A DNA stretch of 64,000 nt from Mariannaea sp. PMI_226 (lineage: Eukaryota; Ascomycota; Sordariomycetes; Hypocreales; Nectriaceae). How positions within the stretch are numbered: position 1 is the stretch's first letter; the number at the start of each line of letters is the position of its first letter. The notes beneath the pieces are model-generated. The model saw only the letters and a program-made list of their open reading frames with translations, did no database searches and had not been told where the DNA came from. The DNA is taken from NCBI GenBank assembly GCA_024336345.1, contig JANFOG010000003.1, forward strand, positions 3,912,501-3,976,500, given 5' to 3'. The position numbers were made by a program, and so were the translations under genes. Below are positions 47,686 to 59,308 of this stretch, in pieces.

Positions 47686-49962
47686 CTACGCAGGTATTTA
47701 TGGATAATTTTATAGACATTAACCTGGGTATGCGGCTAGACTTCTGTTTACTACTCAATAGCTAAGGACTGATTATGATAATCGGCAGACAATACCTGCT
47801 GAAAATACACATATATCTTGCTTACTATAAGTTCTAAGATGACTTGTATATATTTGTCTCTGTAGCAAGGCAACTTGTAGAAATGGGCATAGTCTTAGAA
47901 AGTTATGACAACAGGCAGAATTGAGATTATAAATACAAGCAAAGGCGAGTTTGCATCACTAGTGCCAAAGGATGCGATAAATAGCAGCCGTATCCTGTTA
48001 TGACACAGTCCTCTTCAGTGGAACTACTTAAGATTTCCTGGTACGAGTAGAACCGAGTTGTAACACTACAACTGACAAATTCCAACACTATGCGCCAGGG
48101 TAACCTTCTCCTTCCCAAGCTGTCCTACTCGCCACACTCGTTCCTTGGCCGTTTTGTTCTCTAACTACTATAAACACTTATAAACTATTTGAAAGCAGCA
48201 ACTAAGATTTAATGAAGGCACAATGTGAGGCTATAGCTTCTTCCTGTTATATCCTACACAGTCTTAACTTATTGATGCACTGTCTTACTCTGGAATATTA
48301 GCCCGGTTGCGTAGTGTAGGTTATAACCACCCGTCCTGTTGTCTAAGGCATCGCTCTCCTTTCTCTAATTGTATGTACAAATCTACCGCAAGCATAAATT
48401 ACACTTTCAAATAAGCAGGCCTTGAAATAGGAGAGTGAGCTGCTTGCCCCTCTAAACAACTTACCCGAGACCAGAACCAAGCATTACAAGCATACTGCCT
48501 AATTAGGTAGACAGTGAGAGCCGAAAAAAAAAAAAGGGTTCAGGCCTAAAAAAACGAAGGACGTGCAAAAAAGATCACACTAACGTCATAGCAAGAAGAG
48601 ATTCTTACATACTGTGGCTATGCCCAGCCCATTAGTAAGAAACCTTATCTTGGTAAATAAGCAAGCAGAAGGGGTCAACTTGAAGTACCTTTCCGACTTC
48701 GTTTTCGCAAAGAATACAGCCCACGATTCAAGGTACGCGGATTGTGTATAATGCAATAGTCCCGTCTCGGTTTCATTCACGACTTCTTCCTCCTTCACTA
48801 CAATACAACAGAATCTGCGTCCAATTAAAAAATTTAATAATGTTGTCTCCTATATGCATCACTGACATCCAGAAATGTTCAAAATACGCTGACTTAGTCC
48901 ATCTGAGCGTGCAAAGAGGCCTGGGACGCATCTAACAAGCAACTCTATCGAATATCTCGTCCTATGGGGTGTTTTGCCTCTACGAATTCTCACGCACCTC
49001 ACATCTTCACTATCAGGGTTTATGGTTATTGCCCTCATTACTTATGGCGTATAAAAACCTCCACCGTATGTCTTCTGACTTGAAACATGGTTTCCCTTAC
49101 TATCCCCACGTTTTGCTCGAAAAAGGACTCTGTGCGAATCTCACAGGTAACTGGTCAAATGTATGTATCTGTTCCTGCGCGATACGCCCTCTTGATCGTA
49201 TTTGCTTACGAGAAGAATAGACTTTTTTTTGGACCACCCTTATTGGAGGCGACTAGCGTCATAAATGCTCCATAATGGAGAAAGAAACCGTGACCGGAAT
49301 AGCACGAATTTGTGGAGACATACAAACAGTGACATTGGCACGAGATCGTAAAGATAGTTTGAGACGAGTAGCATTTCGAGGAGCAGCTGTAGAGAGACGA
49401 AGCCGAAGTACCATGTCATAGACCCAACTAGCTAGAAACGAGAAAGAGGAGGGTTTAGAAGAACAATGCTCCATCGAAGGACTGTGACAAAAGGTAGTGT
49501 AGAATCCCGGGCAACTCGGACAGCGCGCTGGACTCGACAATCAGCTCGTTACAGCTACGTACACATTTCCACTCCTCCCAACTCAAAACTGTTTGAGACG
49601 CTCGCGATGGCTTAACTTTAAACCAGCCGCCACCAATGAGCGCTTGCTCTAGGACAATGGCTGCCTTGTCTGGAGAACGCCATCACACGCCAGCTAGATC
49701 ATTATAAGCAAAGCGGCTAATTTGAAGTCTAACCAGAAGAACCAATGTATGGTTTCCCTAGCGGCGAAAAAGCCTGGGTTGCTTATTTATATTAAACGAG
49801 CGAATGGAGATCTCCTTGCTTCAGGCGGAGTCTCGTGATGCTTCGCTTCAATTTTCTGACTACCTACACACTCTCCAGCTAGTCCAAGCAACAAACTGAA
49901 CATTTTTACACTGCTTGGGCTCATCTACGAAAAGAAAAACTGGTCTAAACCATCCAAGTATC
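47686..49962. other. 2.3 kb gene-poor stretch
   Basis: No gene is supported; short frames have no domain. The last 300 bases are the promoter of the Zn2Cys6 gene. Confidence 0.45.
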
Positions 49963-51999
49963 ATGCTGCAACCACTCAGTGATCCCGCCAGAGCCCGCAG
50001 GATCTCGCTTGCCTGTGTGCAGTGCAGAAGTCGCCACGTAAAATGTGATAAGATCAGGCCGATCTGTTCTTATTGCCAGGTTCATGGAAGCGAATGCACT
50101 TACAGGACCAGGCGACATCGCCAGACAAAGGTGGAAGAAGACGTGCGTCCTGAGGCTTGTGCCGTATCTCATGCGGAAATTTCTTTGGAGAAAGAAACTT
50201 CTGGTCCCTTGCCCGACCTTGGAGTAGCTATATCCGACGACCGTTGGCTCACGCCTGACTGTTTGGGCAACAACCGCCCTAGCGTGTCCCGAGACAACTC
50301 CGATATTGACAAGAATGTCTCAACAACATCGTCGCCTCTTCCTAGGACCGACTTGGAGCCTCTCATTGAACTTTATTACCGCTACTTTCACGGCTCTCAC
50401 CCCTGTGCTCTTCCGGCGGCATTTCTAAGAGACAAAATCACCGAGGATATACCCGGAATGAGTCTCCTAGTCTCTGTTATGCGGTTTATTGGTTCCCTCT
50501 TCACCTCAAGTGTTCCGTCTGGACCACTTGAGGACGAGTTGACTGCAGCCCTGTCGCAGCGACAGCCATGGACCAGTGGTTTTGAGATCCAAGCATTGAT
50601 TCTTTATTCAATTGCCGCCTTTTGGTGTGACAAAATTCCGCTATCTGAGGAATTGTTGATGACTGCTATAATCAAAGCTGTCTCGATCGGGATGAATACG
50701 AGAATGTACGCCGTAGAGAACTCTGGAGGAGATCCTATCATGGCCGAGAGCTGGAGGCGGACCTGGTGGCAGATATATATCGCCGATCTGCATATTGCCG
50801 CTACCAATCACAAGACGGAAATTTGCATAAGCCGACAGAATATATCTGCTGACGTGGATCTTCCGTGCGAAGAAGATGAATACAACTCTGGGGTTCGTAA
50901 CTGTCGCTGTTTGATGCTTTCATAGTTTGCTGAAATTGTTTCCACAGCGTATTCCTGAACCGAGAACGATGGAGGAATACGACAATCGGGAATTCGCCAG
51001 TGATGAAGAAGCAGACTTCTCATCCTATGCCTACCTGATTGGCCTTCTTAAAAGCTTTGATCGGACGATATTTGGAATACCACGAGACTCTGAAGCCAAT
51101 GTTAGGTCAATTTGCAGTAACACAGATGCAAGCAATGCTGCGTGGATGTCGTTGCTGCCTAAAAGGAAGCGGAAGCTCTTCAGAGAAGATGGGAAAGTAG
51201 ATGAGCTTCTATTCAAAGCAAGCACTTTGCTTCAGGCGTAAGTTGGGACATTCACTTTTTCCAGCGATAATTTGGAGGCGACTACCTATTGGATATTTGC
51301 CAGGTCTATTGCGGCTGCTTTTTTCATTCCTGGTCATGTTCCACGCATTACTGATGTCACTCTAGGTATACGATTGATATCCACCGGCAACTTTCCAAGC
51401 TAAAGTACAGTCCCATTGAAAGTGTTTCGTCATGTTCACCACGTCCGCCGCCAGATCGGTTGGCACCCATGTATTACCGCGAGGCGCACCTACACACAGC
51501 TAAAATACTATGTGCCATTGAGAGGATGACGGACTTGCTCACGTTACCGACAGATATGACACTACACACCCCTTTCACAATTTGCATGACCGCTACCATC
51601 ACCATTGCTCATCTGTCTGCGTGTAAATTTGTTTTCAAGGGACGGGAGCTTGACGTTGCTCGGGAGCGTATTCGGCTTGCAATTGGCGCGTTGGAGTCAT
51701 TTGGGGAAATATGGCCAAGAGCCAAAAAGGTTGTTCGAGAAATTAAGGCGATAGCGAGGGATGTACTGCACTTAGGCCGTGAGGAAAAGGCCGATGCCTT
51801 TCAGGATGATGGGAGCTCTTCAGTTCAGACCTCTGCTGGTTCACTGTCACAAAATCCTGTTGACGAAGTTGATTACTTCTCTTCTGTTGACCTCACCCGC
51901 TACCTTGGTTATAGTGGAGATTTTTCTTGTTTGGGGTCAAGTTTTGATAAGCACGAGGCTGACATACGATCTCCCTTTTCACTTGACATATCTACATAG
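49963..51999 (+). CDS. Zn2Cys6 transcription factor (third)
   Basis: The model is join(49963..50892,50948..51237,51366..51999), three exons and 617 residues. The zinc cluster has cysteines at residues 18, 21, 28, 35, 38 and 45 (ACVQCRSRHVKCDKIRPICSYC). A fungal_trans-type middle region follows, with LIELYYRYFHGSHPCALPAAF, IQALILYSIAAFWCDK and AESWRRTWWQIYIADLHIA. The C-terminal part is acidic and serine-rich. The first in-frame ATG is at 49963. The 5' site of the first intron (GGG/GTTCGT) is atypical, but the frame is conserved across it. It is the likely local regulator of the right-hand secondary-metabolism genes. Confidence 0.85.
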
Positions 52000-54177
52000 T
52001 CCTTGTCACAGGCTAGGGTTGCCAGGCCCTGGACTACATCCGGCTGTTATTGTTATATTTTGACTGGCGTCCTGTTAGTAGACCAGTATGCAAATTTAGC
52101 TAATATTCCACTACACCTCCTCTAGCCATCAGTATATCGCTGATGATATCATCAGTAAATCCCATCCTTTCTGAGCTATAGCGGTATTGATAGTTATATT
52201 ATATCAGTCATATTCATAGACTTAGATTACATCTTGGCGTCAGTATAGCTTATCCCCACGCATTATAAGCTCAGATGCAAACGAGTAGACCAAGCTTTAC
52301 CAAACCAGTGGGAGTGCCTTTATTCCAATATATATTTCCGGCCACCAGGTCAGTCACCAGAATACTTACCTCTCTTAGTGCCGCGGTATTACACTACATC
52401 GATCGCATTGTCCTCTTGAATGGTACTGATCCCTTCAATAGCAATAGGATCACGCTACTTACGTCATCCAAGGGTTCAACTACCCTATCACCAAGATCTA
52501 GCCGATGCGTAGCTTCAAGGTTCACAAGCAAGCATTACTATTTTCCAAGAACAGACACAAATAACTGCCGCATACGATACACAGATCCTTCGGGAAATCT
52601 AACAATAACCGGAGATATTAAGTCGAAGCTGTCCGAAGCTTCGTAGGAAGCATGACTGCCAAATGGCAGCTAGAAAGTAGACTCCCCCCTTCCCCCCGTT
52701 CTGTTTTTTTGACTTTGTACTTTGAGGGCTCATCAAGCCACGTGATGCAAGATAGGTGGTCGTAATTGAAGAAGAGTTACAGTTGGCGGTCGAAGGGTTG
52801 TTGATGTTTAATTATTAATCCTGATTTATCAGGCTACTAAGCCAAAGCTGTTCGCGACTGCACGTGTCTTGGTTGCTAACTTTGGTGGCCATTGACTTGT
52901 TTCTGGGCGGAAGTATGTAACTGCCATTAGTTGTATAGTTGTTAAACATAACCAAGTAAATTTACTCAAGAAGAAATATATCTGGCAGATAAGCTCAGAA
53001 TACACACATAGCCAGACGCAATCCAGAAGTTTTGATATGGAGTATCGAGGAGACGGAGCTTGTATTGTTGGGCACATGATCATTTCTAAACAAGATTAAT
53101 CTGCCTAGTGTGTTGTCTTACAATTCATTTCGACTAGCTACATCTGTTTTCCTGTGTTGAGACTGCAATAATGTACTAAATAAGAATGCCCACGAATAGA
53201 ATGCTGTTACATTTACAATACCTCCTTCACCGCTTCTTTTAGCTTGTCTTAGAAGCCTAAGCAATCTCCCCATGTATCGGCTACGATCCTACAACCTTTA
53301 TAAGTCCCATGGATTTATTTAAACTGTCTAGTATTTCCAATTAGTATTATTACACCTTCGTCTCCTATTTTATAATAACAAGATGAATTTCCTTAAAAGA
53401 TAAAATGATACTACGGAAGGATTTGACGGAATACTCAGCGCAAGCCTGCCGTGATCCTTAAAATACATGACTACTGCTAACAGCGAGATGCTAACAGTGA
53501 GATGCAAGTTGAACGTGCTACCTTTATGGCCTAGGTAGAATAAGGTGCGGTGTATTTATCCAAGCTTAGCTTGAATTGGGCCGTGGAATCCGGCACAAAC
53601 TAGTGAGGCTACTTGATGCAAGGATCCATCCATGTTTCTGGGCCACATCTGTAAATGGCCACAACTCGAAAAAATATGCGTATCTACAATCATTTCCAAA
53701 CCAGCTTCTGATGTCTGCCCCACCCGCAACCAAGTAATGGAGAACACCACGGCTCGATATTGATATTGCGGCTTGGCAATGCTTGGCAAGCACTGTTGCA
53801 ACTGATTTGCCGCCGCGCATGAACATGTGCAGATCCGGCAGGCTATTTACTAATACCGCTAGGCCAGCACTCCTTAATGCGTGCATGGCGTCAGGTAGAC
53901 AGAAAATATATCCATGAATTAGTTAATAAAACCAGCTATTAGTGCCGCATAAGCCCATTGGGGTATCCAAAGTTGACTGACAATGATATGGCACCACTTC
54001 CGCCTTTTTGAGTATCTTGTACGCTGGGTTTTCAGTGTCGCATCTCTGTTTGACGCAAAGTCTCAGCATACCAAGGTAGCGTTACCGCACCCCGTATTCG
54101 TCTACTCCAATGACAACGAAATTACTAGAGTCTTACCATATTTTCTTTTTTAAGTCAAACCAAATTCGCCCCCTTGC

Positions 54178-54191
54178 AACCCTAACCCTAA
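54178..54191. promoter_or_regulatory. Telobox-like AACCCTAACCCTAA
   Basis: Two head-to-tail copies of the fungal telomere unit lie 316 bases upstream of the MFS start. Such short internal copies act as binding sites for Myb/TRF-like factors in some promoters; here it is only a sequence match. Confidence 0.35.
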
Positions 54192-54242
54192 GTCTTCGAG
54201 CCCATGCGGGCCGATACCTGCCCGCAGTTTCATAGGAAATTC

Positions 54243-54252
54243 GTGGCGCCAC
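54243..54252. promoter_or_regulatory. Perfect palindrome GTGGCGCCAC
   Basis: A 10-base palindrome lies 255 bases upstream of the MFS start codon. Function is unknown. Confidence 0.3.
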
Positions 54253-54506
54253 TTGGCAGTTTGGTTCCGTAAAATCCAAGACCCTTTCAACAATTCAATC
54301 CGTCTTTGACGCGGAAATTACAGGGGGAAAAATCGCAATACAATACGTACCGACTAATACAGCTGCTTCAATTTGATAAGAGCGTTCGAACTTGCACCAG
54401 TTTACTTTGTCTATTATTAGCCAATATTCCTGTCAAAATTAGCAAAGTTGAAATACAGACGCCTTCTCTATAAATATCGAATCCTTTATTTCCTTATACT
54501 ATCACC

Positions 54507-56063
54507 ATGGCAAAGGAACTAGAGCGAGAACGTACATCAGCCTCTAGCAACTCTCAGAGAGAGAGACTGGCGGCGCCTCCTGTCTACTGCGCTTTGCCAG
54601 AGTCGGAAAAAATTGGGTGCATTGTTATTGCATCGCTAATCACCCTTCTTGGTCCTCTATCAGGCGATATATACTTGCCAGCCCTAGTTTCTATGTCACA
54701 CGAACTTCATGTCTCCCCTAGTACCATTAACCTGTCTATCACGGTGTTTACGGTATTTCTACCTCTCAAGTATCTACGCACGTTTACTTTCAAGACAGTG
54801 ACGACGACATCTGACCACGGGTAGATCTTCCAGGGGATTGCACCATTGATGACTGCCAGTTTCTCTGACGTTTACGGTCGCCGGCCAATTCTGCTCGCCT
54901 GCTTGACGGTGTACCTCGCGGTGAACATCGGATTATCTCTACAAACCAATATCACCACGCTCTTCTTGCTTCGGTGTCTACAGAGCATTGGAAGTAGTGG
55001 GGTGTCCGTGGTAGCCCTGGGTTCTATGTCAGACTTGATTACACGAGCCGAACGAGGTAAATACATGGTGTATACGACAATAGGGTTTACTCTTGCGCCC
55101 GTGATAGGGCCAGTGATAGGCGGTTTGCTCACGCAGTTCTTGGGTTGGCATAGTATTTTTATTTTTCTAGCCATTATCGCCACCCTACTTGTCCTCCTGA
55201 TCTTGGCCATAATGCCGGAGACCTGCCGTACTATTGTGGGCAATGGGAGCATCCTCCCACCTTGGTGGAACCAAACATTTCAACAAAAGTTGAGACTCTT
55301 CTCCAGCCACCAATGCCAGCCTGACACAAATTCGCTACTTCGCTTAACTCGGCGTCCTAATCTCTGCGATACGTTTCTTATTATGCGAGGCCGGTCGACT
55401 GCACTAGTCATTGTCGTTAGTGCACTCTTGGCTTGTAGCTTAATAGCAATTCTGGCAAGCTTGCCTTCCCTATTCGCCGCTCTCTACGGCTTAGATTCTT
55501 TGCAGATTGGGCTTTGCTACTTGCCATACGCCTGTGGCGGGCTGGTAACGAGATGGACAGTAGGAACACTGGCGGACCGCACCTTTAAACAGTGTAGTTA
55601 CCAAGCTGGAATAACTGTTGTGTGTAATCAACAGTCCTTCGATCAGTTGAGAGAATTGCCTTTGGAGAAAGCAAGATTACAACTTGCATTGCCACTTCTG
55701 TACGCATCGGCTGTTGCATTGGTGGTATTTGGCTGGCTGCTACAGGCTTGCGTACATATCGCTGGCCCGCTTGTAGCTCTCTTCTTGCTTGGTCTATTGT
55801 TAACCGGTTTGCAGAACACTTTGAACATGCTTCTGATTGACCTTCATGCTGAGAAGCCGGCCACCGCTACTGCTGCACTTATCTTCTTTAGGGCGCTGGC
55901 GAGTGCGGGCGCAGTGGCAGGCGCGCTGCCACTTATCGAGCATGTTGGTATGGGATGGACTTCCACAGCAATTGCGGGCGTTTGGCTCATGGCGTCTCTC
56001 GGATTGTGGATAGTGTACATATATGGCCGGCAATGGAGAAATTTGACTCCGTCAAGAATATAG
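54507..56063 (+). CDS. MFS drug:H+ antiporter (DHA1-type) exporter
   Basis: The model is join(54507..54752,54825..56063), two exons and 494 residues. The protein has about twelve transmembrane helices. The first helix region is LITLLGPLSGDIYLPALVSM, followed by the signature loop SFSDVYGRRPILLACL (MFS motif A) and the motif C region GFTLAPVIGPVIGGLLTQFLGW. These features place it in the DHA1 group, with Qdr/Flr-like exporters. It probably pumps a small molecule out through the plasma membrane. The intron joins TVFT to IFQGIAP, as in relatives. Its position between the regulator and the P450 suggests export of the local metabolite or self-resistance. Confidence 0.9.
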
Positions 56064-57082
56064 GCATTTCTATAAAGGCCAATAGATTGCCCAGGCTAGT
56101 CCAATACGGCCTATTGATGTAATAGGTGTAGTCTTCACCTTGGTCGAAGATAATGTGATATAAAGTATGTGCTGGAAGAAGGGAGATACTTGATGATTGA
56201 CGTCTGTAGTTAGATTTTGTTATTGCTGCTTATAGTCGTGTCTACACCCTGTGCATTTCATCTCTCACCGGCCAATCTAGCTACATCTTAGCAGGGGCAA
56301 GGCCATTCGCCTGAATGACGTATTGTTGATATTGAATGTTAACTCCTCTCTGTTGGCATTCCCTATGGCATCATGCGAGTCACATTCACTACTTGTGTGA
56401 CCTATGCACGACAATTCCATCTTACCTCCTTTCGTGGCCATAGATATTATAGCTATGAATGGGCGAAAGTCAATGACAAAGACCGCTCTGTCATATGAAG
56501 CCACTTTGTGTATATTCTGCTTCTAGGGCTGGCCTGTTTTCCGCGGGTTTCAATCCAGTGTAATATGACGAGTCTAATTATTCCTCGTTTTTCGCCATAT
56601 TAAGGAGTGAATTATCCCGTAGGACATGTGGAAAGTGTAGCAGGACTAAACTGTCTCAGACTCAATAGACGACGGCTAGTGGCATTACATACAGCAGAGA
56701 TCGACTGTTGTTTGTAAAAATACCGCCATTGGCCTAGGTAGCACGAAGAGCTCTACTGACTAAGTTTCTTGATTGCTGTAAGAGCCAGTATTCCTCCCTC
56801 AGTAAAGCTCTTTGATACAGAATGCTGATTTAATGGTTAAGATAGTACGTCTGTGTAGGAATTGCACCGCATGCTAGAACATAAGACACAGGTAAGACTC
56901 CACCCAGGCCAGGGTAAGCTAACAAAACTTATCCCCTCAAGAATCAAATTCCATGTTCACTTAATTCCACCCACTGATTGCCTTCTTTTTGTTTTGCACT
57001 TTTACATGTCACGTCTTCCTTGACCAAACCCTTTTACTAAACACAAACCTGGAAGTAGATGGAGCTAGTAAAGCACCCTGAC
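56064..57082. other. Intergenic, convergent 3' flanks of MFS and P450 genes
   Basis: The 1 kb stretch lies between convergent genes. No exon or RNA feature is recognised. Confidence 0.5.
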
Positions 57083-58561
57083 TTAGGTTAGCGACAACTC
57101 AAAGCATGGGGTGGTGGACAAACATACCCTACTAAATGAAAATTTGTAATCCGGGGAAAGACGCCATTGAACTACACGGACGAGTTCGCAAACAGCTATT
57201 CTTAACTGGTGGATCGCGAATGAGCTTCCAAGGCATCTGCGGGAGTGCAGACCAAAAGGGACGAATCGGCCGTTTGCTTGTTCCCGACGAAACGTGCTGT
57301 TGACAGTGGCAATGTCACTTCCCCATCGCTCTGGCTTAAAGCTACCTGCGTCATGCCAAATAGCAGGGTCTGTTTGTACGCCGTACACGTGCCTGCCAAT
57401 CAACGCACCCGCCGGAATCAGGATATCATGACCGAGTTGGTACGTCTCGTTGGTACGGCGGTTTCTCATAAAGGCGAGGGGAGGGTATAGGCGGAGCGTC
57501 TCATAAATCACCGCGGAGAGTAGCGGTAGCCTTTTTAGATCGCTCTCCGAGTAGTCTGCTGGCAAGTCATGCATAACCTCTGAATGAAGTTGTTCTTGCA
57601 CTACTCCATGCTTGGCTAGCTCCAGCATGGCAGAAATTAGCACCGCTTCGGCATTCTCAGCCCCAGCTATAAAGAGCTGCTTCATGTTACTCTTGTAATG
57701 GAAATCAGACAAGTTACCATCAAGTCGTCCTCCATTCATGCGGTGGATAATCTTATCTTCATGTCCAGGTAGCGGACTTCGCTCAAGTCCACGAGCAGCA
57801 TGCTCCATGAGCATCGCCTCCCAATCATTGAATCGTTTCCTCGTTCGACGAGTCACGCTCCATGTCCAAGGTAATTTGTCGAGAATGGGGAACAAGGTTT
57901 TCAATCTTCCTATTACAGAACGATTCTGCGCCTCCAATATCGCCTGAATGTTATATTTTGAAAAATTCAACAGATCAAACTCGACATCTAGAAAATATTC
58001 CCCATAGACAGATACCGACCACTGAAAAATAAGCTGGCTTACGGCCACTCCGTCACCATTTGTCATTGTGGACTGAAGTTGCAGAAACACCGTGGCCAGT
58101 TGAGATGACTTGCGAATCAACGACGCAAAGTCATGCCGCCTCTGTATTCCTGGCTTGATAATCTGGCTAAAATGCTCGTGAAGTTCGCCGTCAGAGTCGA
58201 TTATGTTCTCCCCAAATAGCTCAGCACCGATGCTCCCTGGTACTCGACGGTAGAAGCCGTGCCTTGTGAGGCTGGAGGTTTTGTCCCGAAGCACTTGACA
58301 AATATACTCCGGTTTCGCAACCACAACAGCCCATTGTCCTTCAAACCAAAGTCCGACCGCGCCATATTTTTCAATATGTTTGCGGACCCGAGCGTTGTAA
58401 AAGTCAGTCTCGGTTACTCCGCGTATGTTATCATAAACTCTAACATATATAGAAATAATAGGTATGTTGCGGGGAAATCTCTTAGGAAGAGAGGTATGCC
58501 ATAGGAAACAACAAAATAAGATGGCAGGGAGTGCAAGGAGCAACAAAAAAAAGCTCCCCAT
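57083..58561 (-). CDS. Cytochrome P450 monooxygenase
   Basis: A single exon encodes 492 residues. The N-terminal anchor (GSFFLLLLALPAILFCCFLW) targets the endoplasmic reticulum and is followed by a proline-containing hinge (LPKRFPRNIP). The I-helix motif is FIAGAENAEAV, a variant of AGxDT with asparagine-alanine in place of the usual acid-threonine pair. ExxR reads ETLR, PERF reads PERW, and the heme-binding loop is FGLHSRRCLG with the ligand cysteine near residue 443. The I-helix is related to that of DIT2/CYP56-like enzymes. It shares a 747-base promoter with the divergent decarboxylase gene and probably hydroxylates or couples that enzyme's product. ATG at 58561 is the first in frame. Confidence 0.92.
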   Translation of the reverse strand: MGSFFLLLLALPAILFCCFLWHTSLPKRFPRNIPIISIYVRVYDNIRGVTETDFYNARVRKHIEKYGAVGLWFEGQWAVVVAKPEYICQVLRDKTSSLTRHGFYRRVPGSIGAELFGENIIDSDGELHEHFSQIIKPGIQRRHDFASLIRKSSQLATVFLQLQSTMTNGDGVAVSQLIFQWSVSVYGEYFLDVEFDLLNFSKYNIQAILEAQNRSVIGRLKTLFPILDKLPWTWSVTRRTRKRFNDWEAMLMEHAARGLERSPLPGHEDKIIHRMNGGRLDGNLSDFHYKSNMKQLFIAGAENAEAVLISAMLELAKHGVVQEQLHSEVMHDLPADYSESDLKRLPLLSAVIYETLRLYPPLAFMRNRRTNETYQLGHDILIPAGALIGRHVYGVQTDPAIWHDAGSFKPERWGSDIATVNSTFRREQANGRFVPFGLHSRRCLGSSFAIHQLRIAVCELVRVVQWRLSPDYKFSFSRVCLSTTPCFELSLT

Positions 58562-59308
58562 TCTCAACTCTGTTTGTTGATAGTTGGACGCGGCAGTGAA
58601 TTTTCAAACGAAGTAGGCGTAAGTAATATCAGAGCAATGGTATGGATGATTGAAGGAAGTTACGGACTATACAAGTGATGACAAACATGGACATCACTGC
58701 GATTATATTTCTCAATTTGTAGGCACATATCACAATTCTACACCGCTGCGTCCCAAGCAACCACATCAATCTTTGTCTTACCAATATACGCAGCTCTGAT
58801 GTAACTCTAAATGCATGTCTCAGGAAGATGTAGGGCTAATAAAACACAGACTAGCATAGAGCAGCACACTATATGGGATTAGCAGTAGCAGCATTTAGTG
58901 AGTTGATCAACCATCAAAAGGAAGTCAAGCGAGCTACTTTGAGGAAACAGGCGGTCTGGACAGAGACTGGCCCTCAGACCGCCGTTTTTTCCCATCATGC
59001 TCGAATTCTGCTACAATAGTTCCTTTTCAAGTCTGCCCAGACAACTGCCGTTCCGATATACAATTCACTCTTGGTAGACTTTTCACCCCACACAATGTTT
59101 CAAACTACATGGCAAAGTCATCCAGATCCAGCCCCCCACATGATACTAGCTGAGAGCAGCCACCAGATCTAAACAGTTGGTATTTATACTTGCGATTGAC
59201 TAACAAGTCTCTTTTCCCAACCGAAGGATCTCCTCTTTGATCATCTGCAAGGCAACACCCTGTGATGTAAAATTGCTAGACGCATGACATAACAGGTTTG
59301 CAGTCAAC
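58562..59308. promoter_or_regulatory. Divergent promoter of P450 and PSD-like decarboxylase
   Basis: The 747-base shared promoter contains a perfect 9-base inverted repeat with CGG/CCG half-sites at 58950-58983. Confidence 0.6.
58950..58983. promoter_or_regulatory. Inverted repeat GGCGGTCTG-N16-CAGACCGCC
   Basis: Two perfect 9-base arms are separated by 16 bases in the middle of the divergent promoter. Each arm contains a CGG triplet facing inward, as expected of a Zn2Cys6 dimer site with wide spacing. The third regulator of the window is the obvious candidate binder. Confidence 0.5.

Larger units (their letters stand above)
52000..54506. other. 2.5 kb gene-poor stretch before the MFS gene
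   Basis: No gene is supported. A minus-strand open frame at 53566-53886 is not recognisable. Near the right end are a telomere-like AACCCTAACCCTAA and a 10-base palindrome. Confidence 0.45.

Noticed and set aside
53566..53886. 106-codon minus-strand frame upstream of the MFS gene
   Set aside because: Protein-like in places but matches no family I know, and overlapping frames are equally open.
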